DNA of 64,000 nt from Segniliparus sp051660745 (lineage in GTDB: Bacteria > Actinomycetota > Actinomycetes > Mycobacteriales > Mycobacteriaceae), in NCBI RefSeq assembly GCF_051660745.1, contig NZ_JBOFQF010000017.1, positions 62,001 through 126,000 on the forward strand, written 5' to 3'. The notes beneath the pieces are model-generated. The model worked only from the letters and a program-made list of their open reading frames with translations. It was not told where the DNA came from and did no database searches. The translations under genes and the position numbers were made by a program. Position 1 is the first letter of the stretch. Each line of letters starts with the position of its first letter. Below are positions 8,832-18,186 of this stretch, one piece after another.

Positions 8832-10319
8832 ATGGCTCTCATGGACGGTACCGGCTTTCTGCCGGAGTGGCTGCGCGCATTGTTCGACGGCAATTATGTG
8901 AAGAGCATGCCGATGATGACCGCGAGCATGTCGTGGATGGAAATGGGGCAGCAGCTCGAGGAGATGAGCGCAGAGTTCGTCTCCGTGCTTTCCTTCCTCG
9001 AAGCGGCGTGGCAGGGCACTGCCGCGATGGCGGCGGTCACCAAGTCCATGCCGTACGCGCTCTGGATGGCGACCGCGGGCATGGAATGCGCCGCGAACGG
9101 CACTATGTCCGCGACGCAGGGCGTGAACTACGAGACCGGCGACGGCGACATTCCGCAGCTTGAGGAAATCATCACCACGCGGCAGACGCTGCTTTCCTCG
9201 TACGCCGCGAACGCGGCGGCCTGGGGCATGCTCTCCGGGTACGTCGCGGCTTGCGAGGAAGAGATGGAGCGGTGCACGTTCCAGACGATGTCCGGCTTCT
9301 CGGCGTACGACGCCGCGACGCAGGGCACGTCGGTGCAGTTCGACTTCTCGCCTTCTCCGCTGATCACATCCATCGGGTTCCAAAGCGAGGCGATGTTCGC
9401 GGCCTCCATGGCCGAGACAATGGGGCGCGCCGCGGCAGGCGTCGCGTCGCAGGCCGTCGTGGACGCGATCCTCGCCGAGGCAACGGCCCAGGTCGTGGCC
9501 GAGACGGCGCTCACGCCCGCTCGGATGATCACGCCGTTCATCGCCGACGCCGAGGGCATGCTCAACAACATGACCGGTCGTGAGCACCTGGGCCTCAACG
9601 CGCAAATCCATGAGATGTTGGGGCGCGAAGAGGAGAAGAAGGGCGAGACCAAGGCCAACGACGGCTCCCAGATGGGCCAGCAGATCCTCCAACAGGGCCA
9701 GCAGGTCGGCTCGCAGGTCATGCAAGGCATCAGCCAGATGCTCAACATGGGGCAGCAGGCGGGCCAGCAAGTCGTGCAGCAGGGGCAGCAAGTCGTGCAG
9801 CAGGGTGTGCAGCAGGGCCAGCAAATCGGGCAGCAGATCATGCAAATGGCGGGCCAGATGGGGCAGCACAGCGGCAGCCAAGGCTCGTCCTTCGCCAACC
9901 CGGCGCTCACCGGCCAGTACGCCAGCGGCTACTCCTCCGGCTTCGGCGGGGCGATGACCTCGCCGATGGGCGCCAGTTCTGCTGGCAGCATCAGGGTGCC
10001 TTCCGGCTGGGGCGGCTCCGCCCCCTCCCTCGGCCTCAACGCGTCGGAGCTGGCGGGCATGAAAATGGACGCCGGATCGATGCGCGGGGCCGCCACCTCC
10101 GTTCAAGCGGCTGCGGGCAGCAGCCTGAGCGGCGGAGGCTCGGGAGGCGGCGGCATGGGCAACGGCGTGCAAGGCGTCGCGCAAGCCGCCCAGAAAAAAC
10201 AAACTCAGGAAGAACAAGACGAAGAACAAAATCGTCAATATCAAATTCCTGACCAATTCGCAGATGGACGTGTCGTCACCCCTCCGGTGATTGGCGCCTC
10301 CGAAAAGGCGCGAGCCTAA
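8832..10319 (+). CDS. PPE-family-like protein with Q-rich C-terminal region
   Basis: A 495-residue protein. Residues 1-180 follow the PPE fold: helical segments, WQGTAAMAAVTKSMPYALWM in the place of the conserved WQG hairpin, then TTRQTLLSSYAANAAAWGML. The canonical Pro-Pro-Glu is absent; FLPEWLRAL stands in its position. After a middle helical section the C-terminal half has Q-rich repeats (QQGQQVGSQVMQGISQML, about 285-345) and a Gly/Ser tail. The ATG follows an excellent GGAGGTGA site. It is the natural partner of the PE protein before it. The PPE-domain part should need an EspG-like chaperone, but none is seen in this window. Confidence 0.78.
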   Translation: MALMDGTGFLPEWLRALFDGNYVKSMPMMTASMSWMEMGQQLEEMSAEFVSVLSFLEAAWQGTAAMAAVTKSMPYALWMATAGMECAANGTMSATQGVNYETGDGDIPQLEEIITTRQTLLSSYAANAAAWGMLSGYVAACEEEMERCTFQTMSGFSAYDAATQGTSVQFDFSPSPLITSIGFQSEAMFAASMAETMGRAAAGVASQAVVDAILAEATAQVVAETALTPARMITPFIADAEGMLNNMTGREHLGLNAQIHEMLGREEEKKGETKANDGSQMGQQILQQGQQVGSQVMQGISQMLNMGQQAGQQVVQQGQQVVQQGVQQGQQIGQQIMQMAGQMGQHSGSQGSSFANPALTGQYASGYSSGFGGAMTSPMGASSAGSIRVPSGWGGSAPSLGLNASELAGMKMDAGSMRGAATSVQAAAGSSLSGGGSGGGGMGNGVQGVAQAAQKKQTQEEQDEEQNRQYQIPDQFADGRVVTPPVIGASEKARA

Positions 10320-10351
10320 TCGGAGCAGTGAGGATAAATAAAAGATTTCTG

Positions 10352-10380
10352 TTGACGAAGTGAGAGCGATTTGCTAGCAT
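10352..10380 (+). promoter_or_regulatory. Sigma-70 type promoter of esxB-esxA
   Basis: TTGACG at 10352-10357 and TAGCAT at 10375-10380 with an optimal 17-base spacer, just after the PPE-like stop. Transcription would begin near 10387. Confidence 0.6.
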
Positions 10381-10386
10381 TTTTTC

Positions 10387-10585
10387 AACGGATGTGTCGA
10401 ATAAAATGCGACACAAAAGGGTAAACAGAACGGTACGTCAATGTGTCCCGATCTTGCGTCGGGGGTACCAATGGAAACAGAATCCATAACAGCAGCACGC
10501 AAGTAAAACACAGACGGTCAGGCTCGAAGCTAATCCCGGCTAGGGCATCCCGACCTTAATTTCCGAATTATTGGAGGAAAAAGAA
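10387..10585 (+). promoter_or_regulatory. Long structured 5' leader of esxB-esxA
   Basis: About 200 untranslated bases lie between the promoter and the ATG. A small hairpin GTGTCG/CGACAC occurs near 10394-10414, and GGTAC...GTACC arms lie further on. The leader is A-rich compared with the coding DNA. It may stabilise a highly expressed messenger or regulate it; that is inference. Confidence 0.4.
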
Positions 10586-10885
10586 ATGGCAGCAGTTAAT
10601 CTGCAGGACGCGTCGATCCTGAGCCAGGCCGCCTCGTCGTTCGAGGAGCACCACCAGCAGTACAACGCGCTGAACTCTCAGCTCGACGGCCTCGTGAGCG
10701 ACGCTCAGGGCCAGTGGCGTGGCCAGGCTGCGGTTGCGTTCGCCGACACCGCGACCCGTTGGCACGAGGCCAGCCAGGCCATCGCGCAGATCCTGAACGA
10801 CATTCAGGAGAACCTGCACAGCTCGGGCGTCGACTACAACCGCGTTGAGGAAGAGCAAGCCGCTGCCCTCAACGTGCACTGGTGA
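10586..10885 (+). CDS. esxB: WXG100 protein, EsxB (CFP-10)-like
   Basis: A 99-residue WXG100 protein: first helix, the turn WRG (in GQWRGQAAVAF), second helix, and tail VDYNRVEEEQ, which contains the YxxxE export signal recognised by the EccC ATPase. The signal on this partner marks it as the EsxB type. The start at 10586 has GGAGG nine bases before it; an upstream in-frame start at 10571 overlaps that site and is rejected. It forms a heterodimer with the EsxA-like protein encoded 77 bases downstream. Confidence 0.9.
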   Translation: MAAVNLQDASILSQAASSFEEHHQQYNALNSQLDGLVSDAQGQWRGQAAVAFADTATRWHEASQAIAQILNDIQENLHSSGVDYNRVEEEQAAALNVHW

Positions 10886-10962
10886 TCTTCGATCCTCGCG
10901 ATCACAGTTTCAACTTAAAGCCTTTATCAACTCACCATTAAATAGATTGGGAAAATAAAACA

Positions 10963-11253
10963 ATGGGTGACATTGCTTACGACTTCGCTCACATTCAGGA
11001 GCTTTCCTCGCAGATCCAGAGCGTCTCTCAGCAGATCGAGAGCCTCCTCGGCGAGCTGACCTCCGAGGTTTCCAAGCTGGCCGCTGGCTGGGAAGGCGAG
11101 GCCCAGGAGACCTGGCACGCGCTTCAGAACAAGTGGAACCAGGAAGCTGACGACCTCAAGACCACGCTGCACGACCTGAGCAACAAGGTCGGCCACGCTG
11201 GCGAGTCCATGCAGCACGCTGAGGGTGCGATCACCAACAAGTTCAGCGTCTAA
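10963..11253 (+). CDS. esxA: WXG100 protein, EsxA (ESAT-6)-like
   Basis: A 96-residue protein with two long helices around WEG (AAGWEGEAQETWHALQ), the classic WXG100 hairpin. It lacks a YxxxD/E tail, so export would rely on its EsxB partner. It is the last gene before a very strong terminator, so the pair is a separate transcription unit from eccB-eccC and can be made in excess of the machine. Confidence 0.9.
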   Translation: MGDIAYDFAHIQELSSQIQSVSQQIESLLGELTSEVSKLAAGWEGEAQETWHALQNKWNQEADDLKTTLHDLSNKVGHAGESMQHAEGAITNKFSV

Positions 11254-11268
11254 TTTTCTACGCAGTCT

Positions 11269-11311
11269 CGTGTTGCCCCGTCCCGTTCCGGGACGGGGCA
11301 ACACGTGTTTT
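11269..11311 (+). terminator. Intrinsic terminator after esxA
   Basis: A perfect 17-base stem (11269-11285 pairing with 11289-11305) with loop TTC, followed by TGTTTT. It ends the esxB-esxA unit. Confidence 0.93.
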
Positions 11312-11514
11312 CGGGGGCGAATCTGTATCGTCCGCCCCCACTTGACCGGCCCGGGGGATTGGGTAGGATAGACGCACGCGGACGAGGCGCTATGACGGAC
11401 AGTGGGGCCGGGCGGCGGATGTCGGCGTGAACCAAATTTCGGCGCAGGCCGAGCGAACAAGGAACCGGTGGGGCGAGCGCCTACGGGGACCAGGGCAGAA
11501 AGAAGGCTGAGGGA

Positions 11515-13230
11515 GTGTCTGACAAAGAGGGGTCGGCCTCGGGCGGAATCCGTAGTTACGCCCGGAATCTCACCACTCGGAGCCAGGTCAACGGCTATCG
11601 CTTTTTGCTCAGCCGCATGGAGCACGCAATCGTGCGGCGGGACATCCGAATGCTGCACGACCCGATGCGCTCTCAGTACCGCTCTCTGCTTGTGGGGTTG
11701 ATCCTCGGGGTCATCGTCCTCGCGGGCTGTGGCATCTGGGCGTATTTCAGCCCGAACCGCCTCATCAAACAAGAGCAGGACACTTTCATCTTCGGGCACG
11801 ACTCGGGCGCGCGGTACGTGATGGTGAACGGCAAGCTGCACCCGGTCCTCAACGCGGTCTCGGCCTGGCTCATCACCGGGAAGAAAGTGCCGCCGGTGTC
11901 GGTGAAAGAGACCGAGCTGGGCAAGTTCTCCCGTGGCCCGCTCGTCGGCATCGTGGGGGCCCCGGACTCCATCATGTCGGTGCCGCCCACGAAGTCCGAG
12001 TGGTCGGTCTGCGATATGACGATGGTCGGCATCGCGTCGAGGACGCAGCAAGAGAACCCGCCGAGGTCCACCAAGGTCCCGGAGTATCCGGAGGGGAGCA
12101 TCGAGCTCTCGATCGTCGAGGGCTCCGCGCGAGGCTCCGTCCTGCCCGCGGACTCCGCGTTCTTGGTGGAGTACAACAACAAGAACTACTTGGTCTACGG
12201 CGACGGCAAGCGGGCAGAGATCAATCTCGAGCCCCAGCCGAATCTCGGCGACGAGCAGCGGGACCGGGACCAAGCCGCCGCGAACAACGCGGTGATGTCC
12301 GCCTACCAGCTGACTGAGTACCGCAAGCAGCAGGACATCACGAAGCAGCAGCACACCCCGAGGAGGATCAGCGACGGCTTGTTCAACTCGCTCGAGCAGC
12401 TGCCGCCGATCGTCCCGCCGGTGATCCCGCACCGTGGCGACCCGCCGCCCCAGATGCTCGGCGTGAGCAACGTTCTGGTCGGAACGGTGGTCAAGTCTCG
12501 GAGCACGACGAGCAACGAGGACCAGTTCTACGTCATCGAGTCCACCGGCTACCAGCCGATCACTAGGGCTATGGCGGATCTGATCCGGAACTCCAGCGAC
12601 CAGATCGGCACGGACATCAAGGTGCTGCAGCCGAGCGAGCTCAACCGGCTCCAGATCGCCCACGAGCTGGACGTCGACTGGTACCCGCCGGTGCCCCCGA
12701 AGATCCTCGACCCGAAGGCTTCGCAGGTGATCTGCTACAACTGGGCGAAGTCGAAGGGCGACGCGCAGAGCAAAGCGCGGCTGTTCATGGGGAGCAGGGC
12801 GCCAGTCCCGGCGAACGGCGAACCAGTGGAGCTCGCCTCCGCAGACGGCGGCGAGACGGTCGACGGGCAAGGCGGGCACCACAACAACGGGATCGACAAG
12901 GTGTACATCCAGCCGGGCACCGGCTTCTTCGCGCAGGGCGTTGGCATCGCGCCGAGCAACGAGAAGCACGGGAGCGTCTTCTACGTCGCGGACACAGGGG
13001 TGCGTTTCGGCATCCAGGGCCTTGCCGACGCGGCGGCGTTGGGGCTTCCTTCGAACAGCGCGGGAGACGGGTCGGTCGGCCTGCCCGTGCCCTGGAGCAT
13101 CCTCGGGAAGTTGCCGCAGGGCCCGACGTTGTCGCGCGGCGACGCGCTGGTGGAGCTCGACTCCGCCGTGCCTGCGAACAACCCTGCCCCCCTGTACCTG
13201 CCGCAGGGCGGGAAACAGGGCGGGTCGTAG
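11515..13230 (+). CDS. eccB: ESX core membrane component EccB
   Basis: EccB is a periplasm-facing component of the ESX membrane core complex and binds EccC. This copy has 571 residues. The typical N-terminus is present: SYARNLTTRSQVNGYRFLLSRMEHAIVRRD, then one membrane span (SLLVGLILGVIVLAGCGIWA, about 58-78), and an extracytoplasmic body with the family segments SAWLITGKKVPPV and FYVADTGVRFGIQ near the end. It is somewhat longer than the usual 480-500 residues. The start is GTG with GAGGGA before it. It is followed after 51 bases by eccC. Confidence 0.92.
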   Translation: MSDKEGSASGGIRSYARNLTTRSQVNGYRFLLSRMEHAIVRRDIRMLHDPMRSQYRSLLVGLILGVIVLAGCGIWAYFSPNRLIKQEQDTFIFGHDSGARYVMVNGKLHPVLNAVSAWLITGKKVPPVSVKETELGKFSRGPLVGIVGAPDSIMSVPPTKSEWSVCDMTMVGIASRTQQENPPRSTKVPEYPEGSIELSIVEGSARGSVLPADSAFLVEYNNKNYLVYGDGKRAEINLEPQPNLGDEQRDRDQAAANNAVMSAYQLTEYRKQQDITKQQHTPRRISDGLFNSLEQLPPIVPPVIPHRGDPPPQMLGVSNVLVGTVVKSRSTTSNEDQFYVIESTGYQPITRAMADLIRNSSDQIGTDIKVLQPSELNRLQIAHELDVDWYPPVPPKILDPKASQVICYNWAKSKGDAQSKARLFMGSRAPVPANGEPVELASADGGETVDGQGGHHNNGIDKVYIQPGTGFFAQGVGIAPSNEKHGSVFYVADTGVRFGIQGLADAAALGLPSNSAGDGSVGLPVPWSILGKLPQGPTLSRGDALVELDSAVPANNPAPLYLPQGGKQGGS

Positions 13231-13281
13231 CGCCCCCGCGAAGAGGCTGAGAAGACAGACGCGAGAAGCGAGGAAAAACTT

Positions 13282-16200
13282 ATGACCACCGAAGGGTTCA
13301 TCCGCAAAGCGCGGATCGCGCAGCCTCGCATGCCAGGCGGCGAGATCAACCTCCAGCCTCCTCCCGAGGTCACCCGGAGCGTCCCCGGCGGATTGATGCA
13401 GAAGCTCATGCCAGTGGTCATGGTCGTCGCCATGATCGGTATGACGGTCATGATGGTCTCGACCGGCCGCAGGCAGCTCTCGCCGCAGATGTTCATCTTC
13501 CCGATCATGATGCTCATGTCGATGGCGGGCATGTCCGCCCACGGCGGAGGGCGCGCCTCCAAGTCGGCCGAGCTCAACGAGGAGCGGAAAGACTACCTGC
13601 GCTATCTCGTCCAGACCCGCGACGAGGTGCATGACACCGCGATCGCCCAGCGCAAGTCCACCACCTGGTCCCAGCCGGATCCGTCGCGGCTCATCACGCT
13701 GACCGGGACCCGGCGCATGTGGGAACGCCGGACCAACGACGCCGACTTCTGCCACGTGCGCCTCGGCCTCGGCAGCCAACGGCTCGCCTCGCGGCTGATG
13801 GCCCCGCAGACCGCGCCTTTGGAAGACTTGGAGCCGGTGACCTCCGTCGCCTTGCGGCGTTTTGTCCGCACGCACTCGGTGGTGCACGACATGCCGACCG
13901 CCGTGTCGTTGCGCGGCTTCCCGAGCATCGGATTCGATGGCGACCGCAACGAGGTCCGGTCGTTGATCCGGTCGTTGATCATGCAGATCTGCACCTTCCA
14001 CGGCCCGGACCATGTGCTCGTCGCGATCATCACGTCGGACGTCGAGGGCGAGGCGTGGTCGTGGGCGAAGTGGTTGCCGCATTGCCAGCACCCCACTGCG
14101 CGGGACGGCCTCGGCTCGGTCCGGATGATCTTCGACTCCTTGCACGACTTCGAGACCTCGATGCCGGACCTCAGCGAGCGTGGCAGGTTCGCCCGGAGCG
14201 CCCCGGTGATGGCAGGGCGCCCGCAGCTCCTCTTGATCTTGGACGACGGTTATGTCTCCGGCGACGAGAAGTGCGTCTCCGACGCCGGGCTGGACTCGGT
14301 GACGGTGATCGACATCTGCCCGAACTCCAACAGCTTGTCCCGTCGAGGCCTGCAGCTCGCAGTCGAAGACGGCGCGGTGGGCGCGCAGGCCGCAGGCGGA
14401 TTGGAGGAGTTCGCCAAGTCGGACAACGCCTCTATCGCAGAGGCCGAGGTGTTCGCCCGCCGCATGTCGCGCTACCGCACCGCGACCGCCGCGCAGATGT
14501 TGAGCCTGGAGCAGGAGACCACGACAGTCGCCGACCCGGGGTTGATGCCGCTTCTCGGCATCCACGACGCGGGGAGTATCGACCCGAACGTCACGTGGCG
14601 GCCGCGATCTTCGCGCGAACGTCTGCGCGTGCCCATCGGGCTGTCCGCCGACGGCTCGCCTTTGGAGATCGATATCAAAGAGGCGGCCGAATTCGGCATG
14701 GGCCCGCACGGGCTGTGCATCGGCGCGACCGGTTCCGGAAAATCCGAGTTCCTCCGCACCCTGGTGCTCTCCATGATCATCACCCACTCGGCGGACTCGT
14801 TGAACCTGGTCCTCGTCGACTTCAAAGGTGGCGCGACCTTCCTCGGCCTCGACGGCGCTCCGCAGGTCGCTGCGGTCATCACGAACCTTGAAGAAGAAGG
14901 CGACCTGGTGGACCGCATGGGCGACGCCATCAAGGGCGAGATGAACCGCAGGCAGGAGCTGCTGCGCTCTTCGGGCAACTTCGTGAACGTCGCGTTCTAC
15001 GAGGCGGCCCGGATGAACGGAGCGACGAACACGCAGACCGGGCTTCCGCTCGACCCCTTCCCCGCCTTGTTCATCGTGGTGGACGAGTTCTCCGAGCTTT
15101 TGAGCCAGCGGCCGGACTTCGCGGACTTGTTCGTCATGGTCGGCCGTCTTGGCCGAAGCTTGCGCGTCCACCTGCTCCTTGCCAGCCAGAGGCTGGAGGA
15201 GGGCAAGCTCAAGGGCCTCGACAGCCACTTGTCCTACCGGATCGGCTTGAAGACGTTCTCGGCGGCGGAGTCTCGGACCGTGCTGGGCGTGCCCGACGCG
15301 TACCACCTTCCCGCGATCCCCGGCTCCGGCTTCCTCAAATGCGACTCGGACGAGCCGAGGCGGTTCAACGCGTCGTACGTCTCCGGCCCGTATGTGCCGA
15401 AGCGGGGCGGCCCGAAGACGGCCGAGGTCGCGAAGAGCGTGTACGGCGACGTCCGTCCGAAGATGTTCACCGCCGCGGAAATCCCTGTCGAGCTGCCCCC
15501 GGAGCCAGAGGTCCTCGAGCTGGAGGAGCCGGAGGACGATCTGGTCGACGAGTCGCATCTGATGAAGGACGGCAAGCGGATCACCCTGCTGGAGATGTGC
15601 GTGAGCCGTCTGCAGGGGCATGGCAGCCTCGCCCACGAGGTGTGGTTGCCGCCGCTCTCCGAGTCGCCGACCGTGGACATGCTCCTCCCCTCGGATTTCG
15701 ACTGGCGGGACGACAGCCAGCGGTACGGCAACTTGGTCATCCCTATCGGAACTGTCGACCGCCCCTACGACCAGCGCCGCGACAACCTCTACATCGACGT
15801 GTCCGGCGCGGCGGGGAACGTCGCGATCGTCGGCGGACCGCAGAGCGGCAAGTCCAACGCGTTGTCGACCTTGATCATGGCGGCTTCCGTCCTGCACACT
15901 CCGGAGCAAGTGCAGTTCTACTGCCTCGACTTCGGTGGCGGCAAGCTCGCGGGCCTCGCGAACCTGCCGCATGTCGGCTCGGTCGCGACCCGTCTCGAGC
16001 CAGACCGGGTGCGCCGCACCATCGCCGAGATGCTCACCCTGATCCGACAGCGCGAGGAGCGGTTCCGCGCGCTGGGCATCGACTCCATGCGCGAGTTCCG
16101 CCGCCGTAAGACCGCCGCGCTGGCCGCGCCGCCTGGCACCCCGGACCCGCTCGCCGACGACAAGTTCGGCGATGTCTTCATCATCATCGACGGCTGGGCG

Positions 16201-17334
16201 GCCGCGAGGGACGAGGACGAGTCGTTGCAGCCGAAGATCCAGTCGTTGGCGACCCAGGGCCTCTCGTACGGCGTGCACCTCGTGCTCGCGACGAACCGGT
16301 GGGCGGACATCCGCGCGGCGATCAAGGACGCGATCGGCACCCGCGTCGAGCTCCGGCTCGGCGACCCGATGGAATCCGAGATGGGCAAGCAGGTCGCGAA
16401 GGTGGTGCCGAAGAGCAAACCTGGCCGAGGCATCAACGTCGAGCAGCTGCACATGCTCATCGGCCTGCCTCGAATGGACTCGCAGACGACGGACGACAAC
16501 ATCTCCGACGCGGTGCGCGCCTCGGTCGAGGAGATCAAAGCCGTGAGCAAGCCGGGCTCTTTCGCGCCCGAGGTGCGCATGCTGCCCGAACAGGTGCACC
16601 GCAACAGCCTGCTCGGACTGCTCGCCGCAGAGGACCGCACACCGACCAAGGCGCTCATCGGCATCAACGAGAACGAGCTGGCGCCCGTTTTCATCGATTT
16701 CAACAACCAGCAGCACTTCATGGCATTCGCCGACCCCGAATGCGGGAAGACGACGCTCTTGCGCAACATCGTCGCCAGCATCATGGAGAACAACACTCCG
16801 GATCAGGCGAAGATCCTTCTGCTGGACTACCGGCGCACCATGCTGGGCGTCGTCCCCGACGAGTACCTCATCACGTACTGCTCGAGCATCGACCAGACCA
16901 AAGCGATCATGGCCGCCTTGGCGGGCAAGCTGAAGGAGCGTCTGCCGGGCGTCGGAGTCACCCAGCAACAGCTGCGCGAGCGCTCGTGGTGGTCGGGCGC
17001 GGAGTACTACGTCATCGTCGACGACTACGACTTGGTGGCCACGAACCCGAACCCGCTGCTCCCTCTCGTCGACTACCTCGGCCAGGGCAAGGACGTCGGT
17101 TTGCACTTCATCACCACCAGGCGCTCCGGCGGCGTCGGCCGCGCCATCTACGACCCGGTCCTCGGCAGGCTCAAGGACCTGACCACCGACGCGCTGCTCA
17201 TGAGCGGGAACAAGGACGAGGGCGCAGTGATCGGCGGCATCAAGATGTCGGCCATGCCCCCCGGGCGAGGCACATACATCACGCGCGCGGGCGGCAACCA
17301 GCTGATCCAGATCGCATACATGCCGCCGATCTAG
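13282..17334 (+). CDS. eccC: ESX FtsK/SpoIIIE-type secretion ATPase EccC (fused EccCa-EccCb)
   Basis: The motor of the ESX system, which recognises the C-terminal signal of EsxB-type substrates. This single 1350-residue chain has two membrane spans near residues 40-85 and three ATPase domains with Walker A at 481-488 (GATGSGKS), 851-858 (GGPQSGKS) and 1150-1157 (ADPECGKT). Walker B-like strands are LNLVLVDFKGG in the first and ILLLDYRR in the third. A single-chain EccC is the form of ESX-2 to ESX-5, whereas ESX-1 has it split. GAGGAAAAA precedes the ATG. The remaining core genes eccD, eccE and mycP do not follow. Confidence 0.95.
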   Translation: MTTEGFIRKARIAQPRMPGGEINLQPPPEVTRSVPGGLMQKLMPVVMVVAMIGMTVMMVSTGRRQLSPQMFIFPIMMLMSMAGMSAHGGGRASKSAELNEERKDYLRYLVQTRDEVHDTAIAQRKSTTWSQPDPSRLITLTGTRRMWERRTNDADFCHVRLGLGSQRLASRLMAPQTAPLEDLEPVTSVALRRFVRTHSVVHDMPTAVSLRGFPSIGFDGDRNEVRSLIRSLIMQICTFHGPDHVLVAIITSDVEGEAWSWAKWLPHCQHPTARDGLGSVRMIFDSLHDFETSMPDLSERGRFARSAPVMAGRPQLLLILDDGYVSGDEKCVSDAGLDSVTVIDICPNSNSLSRRGLQLAVEDGAVGAQAAGGLEEFAKSDNASIAEAEVFARRMSRYRTATAAQMLSLEQETTTVADPGLMPLLGIHDAGSIDPNVTWRPRSSRERLRVPIGLSADGSPLEIDIKEAAEFGMGPHGLCIGATGSGKSEFLRTLVLSMIITHSADSLNLVLVDFKGGATFLGLDGAPQVAAVITNLEEEGDLVDRMGDAIKGEMNRRQELLRSSGNFVNVAFYEAARMNGATNTQTGLPLDPFPALFIVVDEFSELLSQRPDFADLFVMVGRLGRSLRVHLLLASQRLEEGKLKGLDSHLSYRIGLKTFSAAESRTVLGVPDAYHLPAIPGSGFLKCDSDEPRRFNASYVSGPYVPKRGGPKTAEVAKSVYGDVRPKMFTAAEIPVELPPEPEVLELEEPEDDLVDESHLMKDGKRITLLEMCVSRLQGHGSLAHEVWLPPLSESPTVDMLLPSDFDWRDDSQRYGNLVIPIGTVDRPYDQRRDNLYIDVSGAAGNVAIVGGPQSGKSNALSTLIMAASVLHTPEQVQFYCLDFGGGKLAGLANLPHVGSVATRLEPDRVRRTIAEMLTLIRQREERFRALGIDSMREFRRRKTAALAAPPGTPDPLADDKFGDVFIIIDGWAAARDEDESLQPKIQSLATQGLSYGVHLVLATNRWADIRAAIKDAIGTRVELRLGDPMESEMGKQVAKVVPKSKPGRGINVEQLHMLIGLPRMDSQTTDDNISDAVRASVEEIKAVSKPGSFAPEVRMLPEQVHRNSLLGLLAAEDRTPTKALIGINENELAPVFIDFNNQQHFMAFADPECGKTTLLRNIVASIMENNTPDQAKILLLDYRRTMLGVVPDEYLITYCSSIDQTKAIMAALAGKLKERLPGVGVTQQQLRERSWWSGAEYYVIVDDYDLVATNPNPLLPLVDYLGQGKDVGLHFITTRRSGGVGRAIYDPVLGRLKDLTTDALLMSGNKDEGAVIGGIKMSAMPPGRGTYITRAGGNQLIQIAYMPPI

Positions 17335-17443
17335 AAGGGCCTTGATCGCGCACGGGTAAAGTGTGTGCGAACTGCGCTTCAAAACTGCGCCCGAAACTGC
17401 GGCCTGGGCGACCTCGGACCGCCGAACTCGAACGGAACGACGG

Positions 17444-17758
17444 ATGACTCAAGCCACCGAACAGCACATCGCGTACGCCCCGCCCGGGCCGCCCCCGCCG
17501 CCCCGCCAAGCAGGGCCTCCGCCGTCGAATGCCGGCTGGGCCGTTGCGGCGGTGGTGTTCTTCTTCCCGTTCGCGTTCGTCGCGTTCACCAATGCGCTGA
17601 ACGTGTTCCCCCTGTGGGCGCAGGGCGACCAGCAAGGCGCTCAGGAGGCTTCGAACAAGGCGAAGTTCTGGGGCTGGTTCTCTATCGGCGCGTACATCGT
17701 CTCGACTTTGTTGGTGCTGCTGGCTTGGCTGGTCTGGTACCTCGCGAAGGGCAGGTAG
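17444..17758 (+). CDS. CD225/dispanin-like small membrane protein
   Basis: A 104-residue protein with a proline-rich cytoplasmic start (YAPPGPPPPPRQAGPPP) and two membrane segments (about 31-52 and 80-100) separated by QGDQQGAQEASNKAKFWGWFSIG, the conserved middle of bacterial dispanin-like (CD225/PF04505) proteins. Such proteins often sit beside ESX or other secretion genes in actinobacteria; no function is established. The start at 17444 follows from the repeat-free N-terminus; an upstream in-frame ATG at 17363 is less likely. Confidence 0.6.
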   Translation: MTQATEQHIAYAPPGPPPPPRQAGPPPSNAGWAVAAVVFFFPFAFVAFTNALNVFPLWAQGDQQGAQEASNKAKFWGWFSIGAYIVSTLLVLLAWLVWYLAKGR

Positions 17759-17787
17759 CAGCGCCCCCTGAGGGATGCCCGTAGCTT

Positions 17788-18186
17788 GTGATTGAGTTTT
17801 TCATCGTCGGCCTTGGCGGCGGCTTCGGATCGGTGCTGCGCTACGCCCTCGGCTGGTTGTTTCCGACCGAGCCGGGAGAGTTCCCGGCGACCACCTTTGC
17901 GATCAACGTGAGCGGGTGTTTCTGTATCGGGGCGCTGATGGCCGCGATCCTCGAGCGCTGGCCGAAGGCGAACCGGCTGCGGCTGTTCCTCGGAACGGGC
18001 GTCCTCGGCGGCTACACCACCTTCTCCACGTACACCGTGGAAGCGGTGCGCCTCGCGCAAGGGGGGCATGCCTTCCTCGCTGCCTGGTATATCGGCGCGA
18101 CCTTGCTCAGCGCTTTGGCGGCGACCGTCACAGGCGTATGGCTGGCGCGACGGGCGTTGCGCATGGCCGACGGGGGCGGCAGATGA
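17788..18186 (+). CDS. crcB: Fluoride channel subunit CrcB/Fluc (first copy)
   Basis: A 132-residue four-span protein of the Fluc family, which exports fluoride. The family motifs are present: GGxxGxxxRY (GGGFGSVLRYALG), NVSGCFCIG and GGYTTFSTYT. Start is GTG. It overlaps the second copy by four bases. Two unlike copies together form the dual-topology heterodimer found in many actinobacteria. No fluoride riboswitch could be recognised in the short gap before it. Confidence 0.92.
   Translation: MIEFFIVGLGGGFGSVLRYALGWLFPTEPGEFPATTFAINVSGCFCIGALMAAILERWPKANRLRLFLGTGVLGGYTTFSTYTVEAVRLAQGGHAFLAAWYIGATLLSALAATVTGVWLARRALRMADGGGR

Noticed and set aside
10927..17382. 2151-residue minus-strand frame opposite esxA, eccB and eccC
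   Set aside because: An antisense shadow of strong codon bias in high-GC genes; it has no domain and the plus strand is fully explained.
17759..17787. Fluoride riboswitch before crcB
   Set aside because: The gap is only about 29 bases, too short for the known aptamer, and the expected pseudoknot elements are not seen.
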